Below are positions 8,179 to 18,721 of a DNA stretch of 64,000 nucleotides, piece after piece. The translations under genes and the position numbers were made by a program. The stretch spans positions 4,556,501 through 4,620,500 of the forward strand of contig NZ_CP141608.1 of assembly GCF_035581345.1 (NCBI RefSeq), given 5' to 3'. This stretch comes from Pseudomonas sp. JQ170C. GTDB lineage: Bacteria; Pseudomonadota; Gammaproteobacteria; Pseudomonadales; Pseudomonadaceae. Within the stretch, counting starts at the first letter, position 1; the number at the start of each line of letters is the position of its first letter. Under the pieces are notes generated by a model that saw nothing but the letters and a program-made list of their open reading frames with translations, ran no database searches and was not told where the DNA came from.

Positions 8179-8748
8179 TCAGTGCGCCTCGCGCAGGGTG
8201 CCGTCGGCATCCACGTGCAACCGGCACAAGGCACCATGGCCGACTTCGACCTGCAACAGCTGCTCGCGCGGCAGGCCACGGGCCTGGGCCAGCAACAGCC
8301 GCATCACCCCGCCATGGGTGACCAGCAACACATGCTGGTCGGCATAGGCACGCTGCAGCTGGGCGACGGCTGCCTGTACGCGCTGGGCAAATGCGCTGAC
8401 CGGCTCGCCTCCAGGTGGCGTGTAGCTGTACGGATCAGCCCAGAACTGCCCCAGTTGTTGCTCATGGGTCAGCATCAGGTCAGCGGCGCTGCGCCCTTCC
8501 CACTCGCCGAAATGCAGCTCCTGCAACCCCGGCGCCCACTGCACCGGCAACTGCCATTGCCCACCCAGGGTGTCGGCAAACCGCGCACAGCGCTGCAAGG
8601 GCGAGCTGACCAGGGCATCCCACGGCCCTTTGCCGGCAACGGCCGCGTGCATCTGCTCCCAGCCTTTGGCGGTCAGTGCGTCGTCCAGGCTGCCGCGCAG
8701 GCCGCCGCCCAGCTCGGTTTCGCCGTGTCGCAACAGGTCAATGATCAT
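8179..8748 (-). CDS. cobC: Alpha-ribazole phosphatase-like histidine phosphatase
   Basis: 189 aa of the phosphoglycerate-mutase-like histidine phosphatase superfamily. The active-site motif LLRHGET is at residues 5-11, and the second His lies in VTHGGVMR. In this position, between cobT and cobS with a 4-bp overlap to cobT, the expected job is to remove the 5'-phosphate from alpha-ribazole phosphate or from adenosylcobalamin phosphate. Substrate assignment is from context, as the fold alone does not define it. Confidence 0.88.
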   Translation of the reverse strand: MIIDLLRHGETELGGGLRGSLDDALTAKGWEQMHAAVAGKGPWDALVSSPLQRCARFADTLGGQWQLPVQWAPGLQELHFGEWEGRSAADLMLTHEQQLGQFWADPYSYTPPGGEPVSAFAQRVQAAVAQLQRAYADQHVLLVTHGGVMRLLLAQARGLPREQLLQVEVGHGALCRLHVDADGTLREAH

Positions 8749-9800
8749 GCCGGGCGGTCCGCCACGGCGGCTTCGGCGAAGGTTGCCATTTGCCCGTGCA
8801 GGTCACAGGCCAGGCGCAACACCGGCACCGCCAACGCTGCGCCGCTGCCTTCACCCAGGCGCAAGCCCAGCTCCAGCACGGGCTCGGCGTCCAGTTCAGC
8901 GAGCACACGCCGATGGCCGGGTTCAGCGCCGCGATGACCAAAAAACAGCCAGTCACGGGACGCAGGGTTCAGCCTCACCGCCACCAGCGCGGCAACCGTG
9001 CAGATAAAGCCATCGACCAGCACCACGACACCCGCCTGGGCACAGCCCAGGTAGGCACCGACCAGGGCTGCGATCTCAAAACCGCCCAAGCGCAGCAATG
9101 CCTCGAATGGATCATTCGCCAGGGCGCCATGCAGCAACAGCGCCTGTTCGATGACCTCGGCCTTGTGCCGTACACCCGCGGCATCCAGCCCGGTGCCCGG
9201 CCCACTCAGCTCGATGGCCGGACAGCCGAGCAAGGCGCAGGCCAGGGCGCTGGCCGCGGTGGTGTTGCCGATGCCCATCTCACCGCCAATGAACAATTGC
9301 GCGCCCGCAGCCGCGGCGCGCTGGGCACTCTCGCGCCCGCCCTGCAACGCTTGCACAGCTTGCTCGCGGGTCATGGCCGGGGCCTTGGCGAAGTTCGCCG
9401 TACCCGGCCCGACCCGCAAGTGCAGCACGCCCGGCAGCGTCAGCGCCGGGTCGATGGTGCCCAGGTCCACCACCTCCAGCCGGGCATCGAGCTGGCGGGC
9501 CAACACGCTGATGGCCGCGCCTCCGCCGACGAAGTTCTGCAGCATCTGCCCGGTCACTGCCTGGGGATAGGCCGAGATACCTTCGGCGACCACCCCATGG
9601 TCACCGGCGAAGATCGCGATGTGCACCTTGCCCAGGCTCGGCTTGAGCTGGCCCTGCAAACCGGCCAGTTGCACGGCGATCTGCTCCAGGCGCCCCAACG
9701 AGCCGGCTGGCTTGGTCAGCTGTTGCTGGCGTGCCAGCGCCTGCTCGCGAGCGGCTTGATCGACGGGACGGCAGGCTTCAAGCCACCAGGTCTGACTCAT
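8745..9800 (-). CDS. cobT: Nicotinate-nucleotide--dimethylbenzimidazole phosphoribosyltransferase
   Basis: 351 aa, full length for CobT. It transfers ribose phosphate from nicotinate mononucleotide to 5,6-dimethylbenzimidazole, giving alpha-ribazole phosphate, the lower ligand of cobalamin. Characteristic segments: [10 protein letters not shown] near the N-terminus, [21 protein letters not shown] and a C-terminal HRGAEPGH. Overlaps cobU and cobC by 4 bp each. The DMB substrate would be supplied by BluB from the same operon. Confidence 0.96.
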   Translation of the reverse strand: MSQTWWLEACRPVDQAAREQALARQQQLTKPAGSLGRLEQIAVQLAGLQGQLKPSLGKVHIAIFAGDHGVVAEGISAYPQAVTGQMLQNFVGGGAAISVLARQLDARLEVVDLGTIDPALTLPGVLHLRVGPGTANFAKAPAMTREQAVQALQGGRESAQRAAAAGAQLFIGGEMGIGNTTAASALACALLGCPAIELSGPGTGLDAAGVRHKAEVIEQALLLHGALANDPFEALLRLGGFEIAALVGAYLGCAQAGVVVLVDGFICTVAALVAVRLNPASRDWLFFGHRGAEPGHRRVLAELDAEPVLELGLRLGEGSGAALAVPVLRLACDLHGQMATFAEAAVADRPA

Positions 9801-10318
9801 AGTGCATTTCCTTTGAGGGTAAGGGGCAAGCCGGCAACCGTAAGCACCACGCGCTGGCAGCGCTCGGCGATGGCCTGGTGCAACCAGCCGGCTTCGTCGA
9901 CGTAGCGGCGGGTCAGCTCGCCCAGCGGCACAACGCCCAGGCCACTCTCGTTACTGACCAGAATGATCTCCCCCGGCAGTTCAGCCAGGCATTCGAGCAG
10001 CGCTGCACGTTCCCGGGCCAGGCGCTCGGGGTTGTCCAGCATCAGCAGATTGGTCAGCCACAGGGTCAGGCAGTCCACCAGCAGGCAGCGGTCGGCGCGG
10101 GCATTGCTTCGCAGCACGTCAGCCAGGGCCAGGGGTTCCTCGATCAGGCCCCAGCTGGCGGGCCGGCGTTCCCGGTGCAGCTGGACCCGGGCATTCATTT
10201 CGCCATCCAGCGGCTCGCTGGTGGCGATGTAGGTCACCGGCAAACCACTGCGCTCGGCCAGTTGTTCGGCCAAGCGGCTCTTGCCCGAGCGAGCGCCACC
10301 GAGGATCAGGTTGAGCAT
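9797..10318 (-). CDS. cobU: Adenosylcobinamide kinase / adenosylcobinamide-phosphate guanylyltransferase
   Basis: 173 aa bifunctional enzyme that phosphorylates adenosylcobinamide and then transfers GMP, making adenosylcobinamide-GDP for CobS. The P-loop GGARSGKS is at residues 6-13. Later family motifs are [10 protein letters not shown] and [24 protein letters not shown]. Also named cobP in Pseudomonas. Embedded in the operon: 1 bp after cobQ, 4-bp overlap with cobT. Confidence 0.96.
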   Translation of the reverse strand: MLNLILGGARSGKSRLAEQLAERSGLPVTYIATSEPLDGEMNARVQLHRERRPASWGLIEEPLALADVLRSNARADRCLLVDCLTLWLTNLLMLDNPERLARERAALLECLAELPGEIILVSNESGLGVVPLGELTRRYVDEAGWLHQAIAERCQRVVLTVAGLPLTLKGNAL

Positions 10319-10319
10319 G

Positions 10320-11774
10320 TCAGTTCAGTCCGCAGAGTTGACGTAGGTGCGTGGTATCCAAATGCTGCTCCACGAGGTCAGCCAGGCGCTCGATATCGCG
10401 TTCGCGCAGGGCCTGATAGTCGACGTGCTCCACCTCGTGCAGCCCGGCCCAGCGCAGCAGCGCCGCGCACGACTGCGGGTCCTCGAACAGACCGTGCAGG
10501 TAAGTCGCCAGAACCTGCCCGTCGGCACTGATGGCGCCATCGCTGCGACCGTCGGCCAACTGCACGGCAGACCGCTCCAGGGCCGCGCCCCGGGTGACAC
10601 CCGCATGAATTTCATAGCCGCTGATGGGCACCTGCTCCAGCTGCAAAGTGCCGGAAACGTTGCGCAGCTGCTTTTCGGCTTCCAGCACCGTGACGAAGTC
10701 GAGCAGGCCCAGGCCTTCACTGCTGCCTGCCGGCCCTTCGAGGCCCAGCGGATCTTCCACGCGCCTGCCCAGCATCTGCAGGCCACCACAAATGCCCAGC
10801 ACCTTGCCGCCGTAGCGCAGGTGACGGCTGATCGCCTGGTCCCAGCCACGGGCACGCAACTGCGCCAGGTCACCGCGCACACTCTTGGAGCCGGGGAGGA
10901 TGATCAGGTCGGCCGGCGGGATCGAATCACCCGGGCCGATGAACTGAAGGTCCACTTGCGGGTGCAGGCGCAGGGGGTCGAAATCGGTGTGGTTACTGAT
11001 GCGCGGCAGCACCGGCACGATCACCTTGAGCGCACGGGCGACCTTGTCACCCTGGCGCTGGTCGATACCGTCCTCGGCTTCCAGGTGCAGGTCCATCACA
11101 TAGGGCAGCACGCCCAGCACCGGCTTGCCGGTGCGCGCCTCAAGCCAGTCCAGGCCCGGCTGCAACAGGGCGATATCGCCGCGAAAGCGATTGATGACGA
11201 AGCCTTTGACCCGGGCCTGTTCGCTGGGCGAAAGCAGTTCAAGGGTGCCGACCAGGTGCGCGAAGACGCCGCCACGGTTGATGTCGGCAATCAGGATCAC
11301 CGGGCAATCCACCGCCTCGGCAAAGCCCATGTTGGCGATGTCGCCAGCGCGCAGGTTGATCTCTGCCGGCGAGCCCGCCCCTTCGACCATCACCACCGGG
11401 TACTGGGCGCTCAGGCGCTGATGGGAATCGAGCACCGCCTGCATGGCGATGACCTTGTAGTCGTGGTAGGCCACCGCATTCATGCTGGTGACTGCCCGGC
11501 CGTGGACAATCACCTGGGCACCGGTGTCGCTGTTGGGCTTGAGCAACACCGGGTTCATGTCAGTGTGCGGCGCAAGCCTGGCGGCCTGGGCCTGCACGGC
11601 CTGGGCCCGGCCAATCTCGCCACCGTCGGCGGTCACGGCACTGTTGAGCGCCATGTTCTGGGGTTTGAACGGCACCACTGCCACGCCCTGGCGTAACAGC
11701 CAGCGGCACAGCGCGGTCACCAGGGTGCTTTTGCCGGCATCGGAGGTGGTGCCCTGCACCATCAGGGTACTCAT
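10320..11774 (-). CDS. cobQ: Cobyric acid synthase
   Basis: 484 aa, ATP- and glutamine-dependent amidase converting adenosylcobyrinic acid a,c-diamide to adenosylcobyric acid by four amidations. The N-terminal dethiobiotin-synthetase-like domain has the P-loop [10 protein letters not shown]. The C-terminal triad-type glutaminase domain has the nucleophile Cys in [12 protein letters not shown] and the His in [10 protein letters not shown]. Length is normal. The start overlaps the preceding aminotransferase-like gene by 4 bp. Confidence 0.96.
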   Translation of the reverse strand: MSTLMVQGTTSDAGKSTLVTALCRWLLRQGVAVVPFKPQNMALNSAVTADGGEIGRAQAVQAQAARLAPHTDMNPVLLKPNSDTGAQVIVHGRAVTSMNAVAYHDYKVIAMQAVLDSHQRLSAQYPVVMVEGAGSPAEINLRAGDIANMGFAEAVDCPVILIADINRGGVFAHLVGTLELLSPSEQARVKGFVINRFRGDIALLQPGLDWLEARTGKPVLGVLPYVMDLHLEAEDGIDQRQGDKVARALKVIVPVLPRISNHTDFDPLRLHPQVDLQFIGPGDSIPPADLIILPGSKSVRGDLAQLRARGWDQAISRHLRYGGKVLGICGGLQMLGRRVEDPLGLEGPAGSSEGLGLLDFVTVLEAEKQLRNVSGTLQLEQVPISGYEIHAGVTRGAALERSAVQLADGRSDGAISADGQVLATYLHGLFEDPQSCAALLRWAGLHEVEHVDYQALRERDIERLADLVEQHLDTTHLRQLCGLN

Positions 11775-12763
11775 GGATGTTCCTTGCTGTAGTCGTTGAA
11801 GGCCTGAAGCAGACGCTGGAAGTCTTCGTCCGTGGCCGGCAGGCCAAAGCGCAGGCTGGCCGGGGTGGTGAACAGCCGCAGCAGAATGCCGCGCCGGGCC
11901 ATGAACTCATGCAGGCGGGCGGCGTGTTCGGTGACCCGGTACTGAAACAGATCGCAGCCGCCCGTGGGGGCAAAGCCTGCGGCGCTCATCACACTGGCCA
12001 GGCGCCGGCTGGCGTCGGCACAGCGCGCGATCTGGCTGCGGTGCGCGGCGTTGTCGAGCAGGCAGGCCTGCCCCAGCATGCGGGTCGGCCCGCTGACGGT
12101 CCAGGGCCCGAGCAGCTCGGCAAGCCGCCGCAGCAACGGCGCCTCGGCCAGCACAAAGCCCAGGCGCACACCGGCCAGGCCAAAGAATTTGCCGAACGAC
12201 CGCAGCACGATCAGCCCGGGCCGCCCGGTGTGGGCAGCGATGCTGTGCGGCGGGGTGTTGTCCATGAAGGCTTCATCCACCAGCAACCAGCCGCCGCGCC
12301 GGGCCAGGCGCTCATGCCAGGCCAGCAGTTGCTCGGCGGGCACCAGGCGGCCGGTGGGGTTGTTCGGGTTGACCACCACCAGCACATCGAGGCTGTCGAG
12401 TGCCTGCTCGATCTGCTCCTCTTGCAGCTCGAGCAAGCGATGCCCGGCACGACGCCAGCCTTCGGCATGCTCGGCGTAACACGGCGACAACACACCGACC
12501 GTGCCCAGCGCACGCAACTGCGGCAAGGCCTGGATCGCCGCCTGGGAGCCGGCGACCGGCAACACCGGCGCCGCACCGTAGTAGGCCGCCGCAGCCTGCT
12601 CCAGCCCATCGTCGGTTTCAGGCAGGCGCGCCCAGGCGCGCAACGGAATATCGGGAATAGTGAATGCCCAGGGCGCGATACCGCTGGAGAGGTCCAGCCA
12701 CTCTTCCCGGGCAATGCCGTAGTGCTGGATGGCGCGCTGCAGGCGCCCGCCGTGTTCAAGCAT
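11771..12763 (-). CDS. cobD: L-threonine-phosphate decarboxylase (class I/II aminotransferase fold)
   Basis: 330 aa PLP enzyme that makes (R)-1-aminopropan-2-yl phosphate for attachment to cobyric acid; named cobC in older Pseudomonas nomenclature. The start at ATG 12763 gives [17 protein letters not shown], as in the family; longer readings run through cbiB. Motifs: [10 protein letters not shown] (substrate binding), DEAFMD, and the PLP lysine in [15 protein letters not shown]. It overlaps cbiB by 8 bp and cobQ by 4 bp. Confidence 0.93.
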   Translation of the reverse strand: MLEHGGRLQRAIQHYGIAREEWLDLSSGIAPWAFTIPDIPLRAWARLPETDDGLEQAAAAYYGAAPVLPVAGSQAAIQALPQLRALGTVGVLSPCYAEHAEGWRRAGHRLLELQEEQIEQALDSLDVLVVVNPNNPTGRLVPAEQLLAWHERLARRGGWLLVDEAFMDNTPPHSIAAHTGRPGLIVLRSFGKFFGLAGVRLGFVLAEAPLLRRLAELLGPWTVSGPTRMLGQACLLDNAAHRSQIARCADASRRLASVMSAAGFAPTGGCDLFQYRVTEHAARLHEFMARRGILLRLFTTPASLRFGLPATDEDFQRLLQAFNDYSKEHP

Positions 12764-13664
12764 AGAATTCTGCCCCCAGGCACAACAGCAACAACCACAA
12801 CCACACGCCCTGGCACACCAGGCGCCAGCCGCGCTCGATGGCATCGGCATCGGCCACCGGGCCTTCACCCAGTTGCGGGCGCTCGTGCAACTCGCCGTGG
12901 TACACCGCCGGGCCACCCAGCTCCACCCCCAACGCCCCTGCCCCGGCCGCCATCACCGGGCCCGCGTTGGGGCTGTCCCACAAGGGCGCCTGGCGCCGCC
13001 AGCATGTGAGCGCCAGGCGGGTCTTGCCCAACAGCGCATACGTCAGCGCCACCAGCCGTGCCGGCACATAGTTCAACACATCATCGATACGCGCCGCGGC
13101 CCAGCCAAAGCGCTCGAATCGTTCATTGCGATAGCCCCACATGGCATCCAGGGTGTTACTCAGGCGATAGAGCACCACGCCCGGCGCACCGGCCACCACA
13201 AACCAGAACAAGGCGGCGAACACCGCATCGCTGCCGTTCTCCAGCACCGACTCGGTGGCGGCGCGGGCCACGGCAGGCTCGTCCAGCTCGCGGGTTTCGC
13301 GACTGACCAGAAACCCCACGCGCCGCCGTGCTTCCTCCAGGTCGCCACGGCGCAAGGCATCGGCCACCGGCGTCACATGCTCACCCAGGCTGCGCAGGCC
13401 CAAGGCGCAATACAGTGCCAATACCTCCACCAGCCAGCCGATATAGGGCAGCCAGGACAGCAAGGTAGCCAGCAGCGTCAGCGGAATCACCGCCAGGAAC
13501 CAGGCCGTTACACCATGGCTGCGCCAGCCACGGCCACCGGCATTGAAGCGCTGCTCCAGGCGCCCGGCCAGCCGCCCGAAGGCCACCAGCGGATGTCGAC
13601 GCTGGGGTTCCCCCAACAGCGCATCCAGCGCCACGCCGGCAACGGTCAGCAACGCCACACTCAT
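12756..13664 (-). CDS. cbiB: Adenosylcobinamide-phosphate synthase
   Basis: 302 aa membrane enzyme joining adenosylcobyric acid to the aminopropanol (phosphate) arm. I chose ATG 13664 ([10 protein letters not shown]) because GGGGAG lies about 7 nt upstream. Family features: [18 protein letters not shown] at the N-terminus, [27 protein letters not shown], and [16 protein letters not shown] near the C-terminus, among several membrane helices. Called cobD in Pseudomonas nomenclature. Start overlaps the bluB stop by 1 bp. Confidence 0.94.
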   Translation of the reverse strand: MSVALLTVAGVALDALLGEPQRRHPLVAFGRLAGRLEQRFNAGGRGWRSHGVTAWFLAVIPLTLLATLLSWLPYIGWLVEVLALYCALGLRSLGEHVTPVADALRRGDLEEARRRVGFLVSRETRELDEPAVARAATESVLENGSDAVFAALFWFVVAGAPGVVLYRLSNTLDAMWGYRNERFERFGWAAARIDDVLNYVPARLVALTYALLGKTRLALTCWRRQAPLWDSPNAGPVMAAGAGALGVELGGPAVYHGELHERPQLGEGPVADADAIERGWRLVCQGVWLWLLLLCLGAEFYA

Positions 13665-14311
13665 CAAGACTCTCCCCACTGGTTTTCAAACAGCATGTCG
13701 CTCAACGGCCGCGCCGTGGTCCAGCCTTCGAGCACCAGCATCGGCGCCGGATAGAACGCCTCGACCGGTCCCAGGCACAGAATCGCCAGCGGCTTGGCGC
13801 CACGTGGCATGCCCAGCAGCTCGGCGAGCGCCTGCGGCTCGAACAGCGATACCCAGCCCATGCCCAGGCCTTCGGCACGCGCGGCCAGCCAGAGGTTCTG
13901 GATGGCGCACGACAGCGAAGCCAGGTCCATTTCCGGCAAGGTCCGCCGGCCGAAGATGTGTTTCTCGCGGTCATCCATCAACGCCGCCACCAGCACCTCG
14001 GCGCAGTCGTTGATGCCTTCGACCTTGAGCTTCATGAAATCGTCGGAGCGCTCCCCCAGTGCCTGGGCGGTACGCACCCGTTCTGCCTCCACTTGCTGCT
14101 GGATGCGCTGGCGCAGGCTGCGGTCGGTGATGCGAATGAAGCGCCACGGCTGCATCAGGCCGACACTGGGGGCCTGGTGCGCGGCTTCAAGCAAGCGCGC
14201 GAGCAGCTCGGGCGCCACTTCACCCTTGATGAAGTGGCGCATGTCGCGGCGCTCACCGATGGCGCGGTACACCGCGGCGCGTTCAGCGTCGGTAAAGGCA
14301 TGCTCGCTCAT
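13664..14311 (-). CDS. bluB: 5,6-dimethylbenzimidazole synthase
   Basis: 215 aa flavin-destructase of the nitroreductase-like fold, which cleaves reduced FMN with oxygen to form dimethylbenzimidazole, the lower ligand. Family-typical segments: RRDMRHF near the start, [15 protein letters not shown], and [17 protein letters not shown]. The presence of bluB implies that the organism makes its own DMB aerobically. It overlaps cobB by 4 bp and cbiB by 1 bp. Confidence 0.94.
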   Translation of the reverse strand: MSEHAFTDAERAAVYRAIGERRDMRHFIKGEVAPELLARLLEAAHQAPSVGLMQPWRFIRITDRSLRQRIQQQVEAERVRTAQALGERSDDFMKLKVEGINDCAEVLVAALMDDREKHIFGRRTLPEMDLASLSCAIQNLWLAARAEGLGMGWVSLFEPQALAELLGMPRGAKPLAILCLGPVEAFYPAPMLVLEGWTTARPLSDMLFENQWGES

Positions 14312-15603
14312 GGTGCCAACAGCGCCGCCGACGCCTGGGGGTTGGAGGCAAAGTAAAAGTGCACATAGGAGGCCGTCAGCCGCCCACAGCGGTACACCGC
14401 CTCGGCGCCGCGCCCGCCGTTGGGGCTCTGGCCCCGGGCAATCGGCTCAAGCGCGGTGCTGGTCAGGGAGTGGTGATAGGTGTGCCCGCGCAGGGTGCCT
14501 TCCGGCAGTTCGACCGCCTGCAGGGCCAGTGCCGCCAGGCGCTTTTGCATCACCGCCTCGCCGGCCAGCAGGCCCAGCAACTCGGCGCGCTCGCCAGCGA
14601 CATCGGTCAGGGCATCCAGGAGGTAGAGCATGCCACCGCACTCGGCGAGCAAGGGCTTGCCCTGCTGATGATGGGCGCGGAGGGAGGCCAGCATTGATGT
14701 ATTGGCGGCCAGCGCCTGGTGGTGCAGTTCCGGATAGCCGCCAGGCAGGTACAGGCTGTCGGCAGGCGGCAGCTCGCGGTCATGCAGGGGCGAAAAAAAC
14801 ACCAGCTCCGCGCCCATGGCCCGCAGCAGATCGAGGTTGGCACCATAGGTGAAGGCGAATGCCTCGTCGCGGGCCACGGCAATCGTCACGCCGTCGAGCA
14901 ACGGCTCGATCACCTGCTCGGTGGGCCCGGCAAATGCCACGGCGGGCGGCAGCGCCGACTCGCAACTGGCACCCAGGGCCGCTGCCGCAGCGTCGAGGCG
15001 TGCATCCAGGTCATTGAGTTCGCTGGCCTGGACCAGGCCAAGGTGACGGCTCGGCAGCTCGATGCCGGTCTCCCGCGACAGGCCACCGTACCAACGCAGC
15101 CCCTCGGTCAGGCTGCCTTCCAGCAACTGGGCATGGCGCAGGGTGCCGACCCGGTTGGCCAGCACCCCGGCAAAGGGCAGGTCCGGCTGGTAACGCGCCA
15201 GCCCCAGGGCCAGGGCGCCGAAGGTCTGGGCCATGGCCGTGCCATCGATCACCGCCAGCACCGGCACGCCGAAGTGGCGGGCCAGGTCGGCGCTGGACGG
15301 CGTACCGTCGAACAGGCCCATGACCCCTTCGATCAGGATCAGGTCGGCCTCGCCCGCAGCTTCCCACAGCAGGCGCCGGCTTTCCTGTTCGCCGACCATC
15401 CACAGATCGAGCTGGTACACCGGGGCACCGCTGGCCCGCTCCAGAATCATCGGATCGAGAAAATCCGGGCCGCACTTGAACACCCGGACCCTGCGCCCCT
15501 GGTTACGGTGCAAGCGCGCCAGGGCGGCGGTCACGGTGGTCTTGCCCTGCCCCGAGGCAGGCGCTGCGATCAGGACCGCCGGGCAGTGCCGGGTGTCGGT
15601 CAT
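14308..15603 (-). CDS. cobB: (Hydrogeno)cobyrinic acid a,c-diamide synthase
   Basis: 431 aa, ATP- and glutamine-dependent amidation of the a and c side chains of (hydrogeno)cobyrinic acid. The P-loop APASGQGKTTVTAAL is at about residues 14-28. The C-terminal glutaminase domain carries the nucleophile in LLAECGGMLYLLD and a C-terminal His in TYHHSL. Normal length. Overlaps its neighbours cobO and bluB by 4 bp each. Confidence 0.95.
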   Translation of the reverse strand: MTDTRHCPAVLIAAPASGQGKTTVTAALARLHRNQGRRVRVFKCGPDFLDPMILERASGAPVYQLDLWMVGEQESRRLLWEAAGEADLILIEGVMGLFDGTPSSADLARHFGVPVLAVIDGTAMAQTFGALALGLARYQPDLPFAGVLANRVGTLRHAQLLEGSLTEGLRWYGGLSRETGIELPSRHLGLVQASELNDLDARLDAAAAALGASCESALPPAVAFAGPTEQVIEPLLDGVTIAVARDEAFAFTYGANLDLLRAMGAELVFFSPLHDRELPPADSLYLPGGYPELHHQALAANTSMLASLRAHHQQGKPLLAECGGMLYLLDALTDVAGERAELLGLLAGEAVMQKRLAALALQAVELPEGTLRGHTYHHSLTSTALEPIARGQSPNGGRGAEAVYRCGRLTASYVHFYFASNPQASAALLAP

Positions 15604-16211
15604 AGCTCGACGCCCTTCTGGGCACGGATGCCGGACTGGAACGCATGCTTGATCATGCCCATCTCGGTCACGGTGTCGGCCAGTTCGATCATTTCATCCT
15701 TGGCGCCACGGCCGGTGACGATCACGTGCTGCATGGGCGGGCGCGCCTGCAGGTCACTGAGCACCTGGTCCAGGTCCAGGTAGCCATGCTTGAGGGCGAT
15801 GTTCAGCTCATCGAGCACCACGAAGGCAACGCCGGGGTCCTGCAGCAACTGGCGCGACACGGCCCAGGCCGCTTCGGCGGCGGCGATATCCCGCTGACGG
15901 TCCTGAGTCTCCCAGGTAAAACCCTCGCCCATGACGTGGTAGCGCACCTGTTCGGGAAAGCGTCGGAAGAACAGCTCTTCGCCGGTACTGTTGCGGCCCT
16001 TGATGAACTGCACCACGCCGCACTGCATGCCGTGGCCCATGGCCCGGGCGAGCATGCCGAAGGCTGAACTGCTCTTGCCCTTGCCGTTGCCGGTGAGCAC
16101 CAGCAGCAGGCCGCATTCATTGGGGGCGTTGGCGATACGCTCGTCGATTACCGCCTTTTTGCGCAGCATGCGCGCCAGGTGGCGTTCGTCACGCTCGGTG
16201 GATTCAGTCAT
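15600..16211 (-). CDS. cobO: Cob(I)yrinic acid a,c-diamide adenosyltransferase
   Basis: 203 aa CobA/CobO-type adenosyltransferase that attaches the 5'-deoxyadenosyl group of ATP to the reduced corrinoid. The Walker A motif is LTGNGKGKSSSAFG, and later motifs include VQFIKG, EGFTWETQDR and FVVLDELNIALK. I chose ATG 16211 (MTESTERDERH), preceded by GGAG at 7 nt; the longer reading runs into the leader. First gene of the operon, and the cobalamin riboswitch lies upstream. Confidence 0.96.
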   Translation of the reverse strand: MTESTERDERHLARMLRKKAVIDERIANAPNECGLLLVLTGNGKGKSSSAFGMLARAMGHGMQCGVVQFIKGRNSTGEELFFRRFPEQVRYHVMGEGFTWETQDRQRDIAAAEAAWAVSRQLLQDPGVAFVVLDELNIALKHGYLDLDQVLSDLQARPPMQHVIVTGRGAKDEMIELADTVTEMGMIKHAFQSGIRAQKGVEL

Positions 16212-16390
16212 CGAAGTCTCCGCAAACCACTGTCGGCCCGTTCGCAACGAGCGTAGCAGCACGTGGCTGCAAGGTTCGCGGCAAACAGAGGACGACAGAT
16301 GTATGGAAATGGCAGACGAAGAAAGGCGCAGGGCTGCGGCGCAAGCCGAAGAAACCGCGCATCACCCTCCGTGATGCCGTTGACTGTTTC

Positions 16391-16583
16391 AGGCCGGTCT
16401 CCGGGCTTGTGAGCGGGGCCATGAACACCCGGGACCGCGCGCCTTCCCGGGTGGACTCACCCAGTGGCCATGCGCGGCCTTGACTCACTTACCGTTGCGG
16501 GGGCAGCGCCGGACTCGCACGCAATTGCGTACCCACCGGCTTCCCTGTTTCACCCTGCCAGGCCTTGGCCCGCAGAGCACCTG
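16391..16583 (-). promoter_or_regulatory. Cobalamin (AdoCbl) riboswitch of the cob operon
   Basis: On the minus strand the leader shows the conserved order: AGGTGCTC; GGGTGAAACAGGGAAGCCGGTG; the B12-box region GCTGCCCCCGCAACGGTAAG; GCCACTGGG; and the closing segment AAGCCCGGAGACCGGCC, which pairs back to form P3-P6-like helices. It ends about 180 nt before the cobO start. Between the two, a hairpin GCATCAC-GGAG-GGTGATGC (16359-16377) could belong to the expression platform. Binding of cobalamin is expected to switch off the operon. Confidence 0.93.
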
Positions 16584-16700
16584 AAACAAGTCGCGAAGGT
16601 TAGAGGGTTGCACCCGGAGCGTCAATCGAAGGCGCCGGGGGAACCTCCATCGCCTGGGTGCCTCTACCTTCAACAGAGGTCAACTTTCGAGGCACACGAC

Positions 16701-18017
16701 ATGACCACGACCCGGATTGCATGGCTGCTGGCGGTGACTGCCGCGCTGGGCGGCTGCGGCGAGACCGCCCGACTGGACGTCAGTGACGGGTTCGGCCCGT
16801 CGCCGCAACTGCCCGAGCCGAACAAAACCCTGATCCCCACGGTCAACGTGGCGCCGGCGATCGGCTGGCCCGAGGGCGCGAAGCCTGCCAGCGCACCGGG
16901 CACGCAAGTGGCGGCCTTTGCCGAAGGCCTGGACCATCCACGCTGGCTCTATGTGTTGCCCAATGGCGATGTACTGGTTGCAGAGACGAACGCGCCACCC
17001 AAGCCAGAGGACGGCAAGGGCATTCGCGGCTGGGTGATGAAGAAGGCAATGAGCCGCGCCGGTGCCGGTGTGCCCAGCGCCAACCGCATCAGCCTGCTGC
17101 GCGACAGCGATCATGACGGGGTCGCCGAGACCCGCACCACATTCATCGAGAACCTCAACTCACCGTTTGGCATGACCCTGGTCGGCAACCATTTATATGT
17201 GGCAGCCACTGACCGCTTGCTGCGCTTTGACTACCAGCCCGGGGCCACCTCGATCAACGGCCCCGGAACGCCGGTCACCGACTTGCCTGGGGGGCCGCTG
17301 AACCATCACTGGACCAAGAACGTGATTGCCAGCCGCGACGGTAAAAAGCTGTACGTGACCGTGGGTTCCAATAGCAACGTCGGTGAAAACGGCATGGATC
17401 AGGAAGAAGGCCGCGCCGCCATCTGGGAAGTCGACCCGGCCAGCGGCCACAAGCGCATCTTCGCCTCCGGCCTGCGCAACCCCAATGGCATGGCCTGGGA
17501 GCCACACAGCGGGCAACTGTGGACGGCGGTCAACGAACGAGACGAAATCGGCAGCGACCTGGTGCCCGACTACATCACCTCGGTCAAGGACGGCGGTTTT
17601 TATGGCTGGCCCTACAGCTACTACGGCCAGCACCTCGACCAGCGAGTGAACCCGCAGGACCCACAATTGGTCGCCAAGGCCATCGCCCCGGACTACGCCG
17701 TGGGGCCGCACACTGCCTCGCTGGGCCTGACCTTCGCCGAACCCGGTGTGCTGCCACCGCCGTTCGACCAGGGTGCATTCATTGGCCAGCACGGTTCCTG
17801 GAACCGTAAGCCACACAGTGGCTACAAAGTGCTCTTCGTGCCCTTCAGCACCGCAGGCACACCGGCGGGCAAGCCGATTGATCTGCTGACCGGGTTCTTG
17901 AACGATGAAGGCAAGGCCATGGGGCGGCCGGTGGGGGTGATCAATGATCAGCGTGGCGGGTTGTTGGTGGCGGATGATGTGGGGAACAAGATCTGGCGGG
18001 TGAGCAAGGCCAAGTAA
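16701..18017 (+). CDS. PQQ-dependent sugar-dehydrogenase-like (sorbosone dehydrogenase family) lipoprotein
   Basis: 438 aa beta-propeller of the soluble glucose/L-sorbosone dehydrogenase superfamily, predicted to oxidise a sugar or aldose with PQQ. ATG 16701 begins a lipoprotein signal with lipobox LGGC around residue 17. Propeller-type segments are FAEGLDHPRWLYVLPNGDVLVAET, RDSDHDGVAETRTTF, GLRNPNGMAWEP and GQHGSWNRKPHSGYKV. The substrate is unknown and PQQ binding is by family only. Divergent from the riboswitch; followed by a GTCGCGGG hairpin at 18020-18040. Confidence 0.82.
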   Translation: MTTTRIAWLLAVTAALGGCGETARLDVSDGFGPSPQLPEPNKTLIPTVNVAPAIGWPEGAKPASAPGTQVAAFAEGLDHPRWLYVLPNGDVLVAETNAPPKPEDGKGIRGWVMKKAMSRAGAGVPSANRISLLRDSDHDGVAETRTTFIENLNSPFGMTLVGNHLYVAATDRLLRFDYQPGATSINGPGTPVTDLPGGPLNHHWTKNVIASRDGKKLYVTVGSNSNVGENGMDQEEGRAAIWEVDPASGHKRIFASGLRNPNGMAWEPHSGQLWTAVNERDEIGSDLVPDYITSVKDGGFYGWPYSYYGQHLDQRVNPQDPQLVAKAIAPDYAVGPHTASLGLTFAEPGVLPPPFDQGAFIGQHGSWNRKPHSGYKVLFVPFSTAGTPAGKPIDLLTGFLNDEGKAMGRPVGVINDQRGGLLVADDVGNKIWRVSKAK

Positions 18018-18019
18018 GC

Positions 18020-18040
18020 GTCGCGGGCCAAGCCCGCGAC
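18020..18040. terminator. GC hairpin after the PQQ-dehydrogenase-like gene
   Basis: GTCGCGGG and CCCGCGAC arms with a 5-nt loop, four bases past the stop codon. There is no T-run, so it may be a terminator-like or half-REP element. Confidence 0.5.
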
Positions 18041-18056
18041 TACAAGGGGGATGCCG

Positions 18057-18587
18057 TCAGGGGTTACGCGCCAATGCCTGCGGCAACACCCGCTTGGCAT
18101 TGAGGTAGGCCTTCTGCCAATAGCTGTTGGACAGGTAGTCCAGCCGCACCGTACCGCCTGCCGACGGGGCATGAACGAAGCGCCCCTCCCCCACATAGAT
18201 GCCGGCATGGCTCACCTGTGAACCGCCGCTGGTGGCAAAGAACACCAGGTCACCCGACTGCAGGGCATTGCGCTCGACTGCGGGCGCGCGGATGCCGATC
18301 ATTTCGCGGGTGGAGCGAGGCAGCGAAATGCCGGCTGCATCGCGATAGACGTAGCCGATCAGGCCACTGCAATCAAACCCCGAAGCCGGTGTATTGCCGC
18401 CCCAGCGATAGGGCGTGCCCACCAGGCCCAGTGCGCGAAACAGCACGTCTTCTGCGACCGGAGAGAAATAGACTTGAGGCGCCATGACGACGGGCTCCAC
18501 CACCTTGGGCGGGGTCGGGGCATGACTTGAGCAGGCACCGAGCAGTGCCAGCAGGGAAATTAAAGCGAAGCGCGCCTTCATCGCCAT
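18057..18587 (-). CDS. NlpC/P60-family lipoprotein (copy 2, downstream)
   Basis: 176 aa predicted cell-wall endopeptidase. A lipoprotein signal with lipobox LLGAC (Cys about 19) leads into a Pro-rich linker. The NlpC/P60 domain follows: the catalytic Cys lies in GFDCSGLIGYVY, the His in VSHAGIYVGEGRFVHAPS, and the third polar residue nearby. These enzymes cut peptide cross-links in peptidoglycan, mostly between D-Glu and meso-Dap. ATG 18587 or 18581 are both possible starts. It lies 134 bp downstream of a second, related gene on the same strand. Confidence 0.88.
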   Translation of the reverse strand: MAMKARFALISLLALLGACSSHAPTPPKVVEPVVMAPQVYFSPVAEDVLFRALGLVGTPYRWGGNTPASGFDCSGLIGYVYRDAAGISLPRSTREMIGIRAPAVERNALQSGDLVFFATSGGSQVSHAGIYVGEGRFVHAPSAGGTVRLDYLSNSYWQKAYLNAKRVLPQALARNP

Positions 18588-18721
18588 GGTCAGAACATCC
18601 TGTCTGAAGCCGTCCGGCGGGAGGGCCGGAAATAGTTGAGAATTTAGATTAGACGCTTTCTGTAAACACGCACGGCGACGCGCTTTTCAGCTACGTCGCC
18701 GTGAGTAGTACACGAGCTTGA

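Noticed and set aside
12756..12916. Upstream extension of the threonine-phosphate decarboxylase
   Set aside because: The extra residues are Cys/Arg/Trp-rich and are the shadow of the end of cbiB; the family N-terminus starts at ATG 12763.
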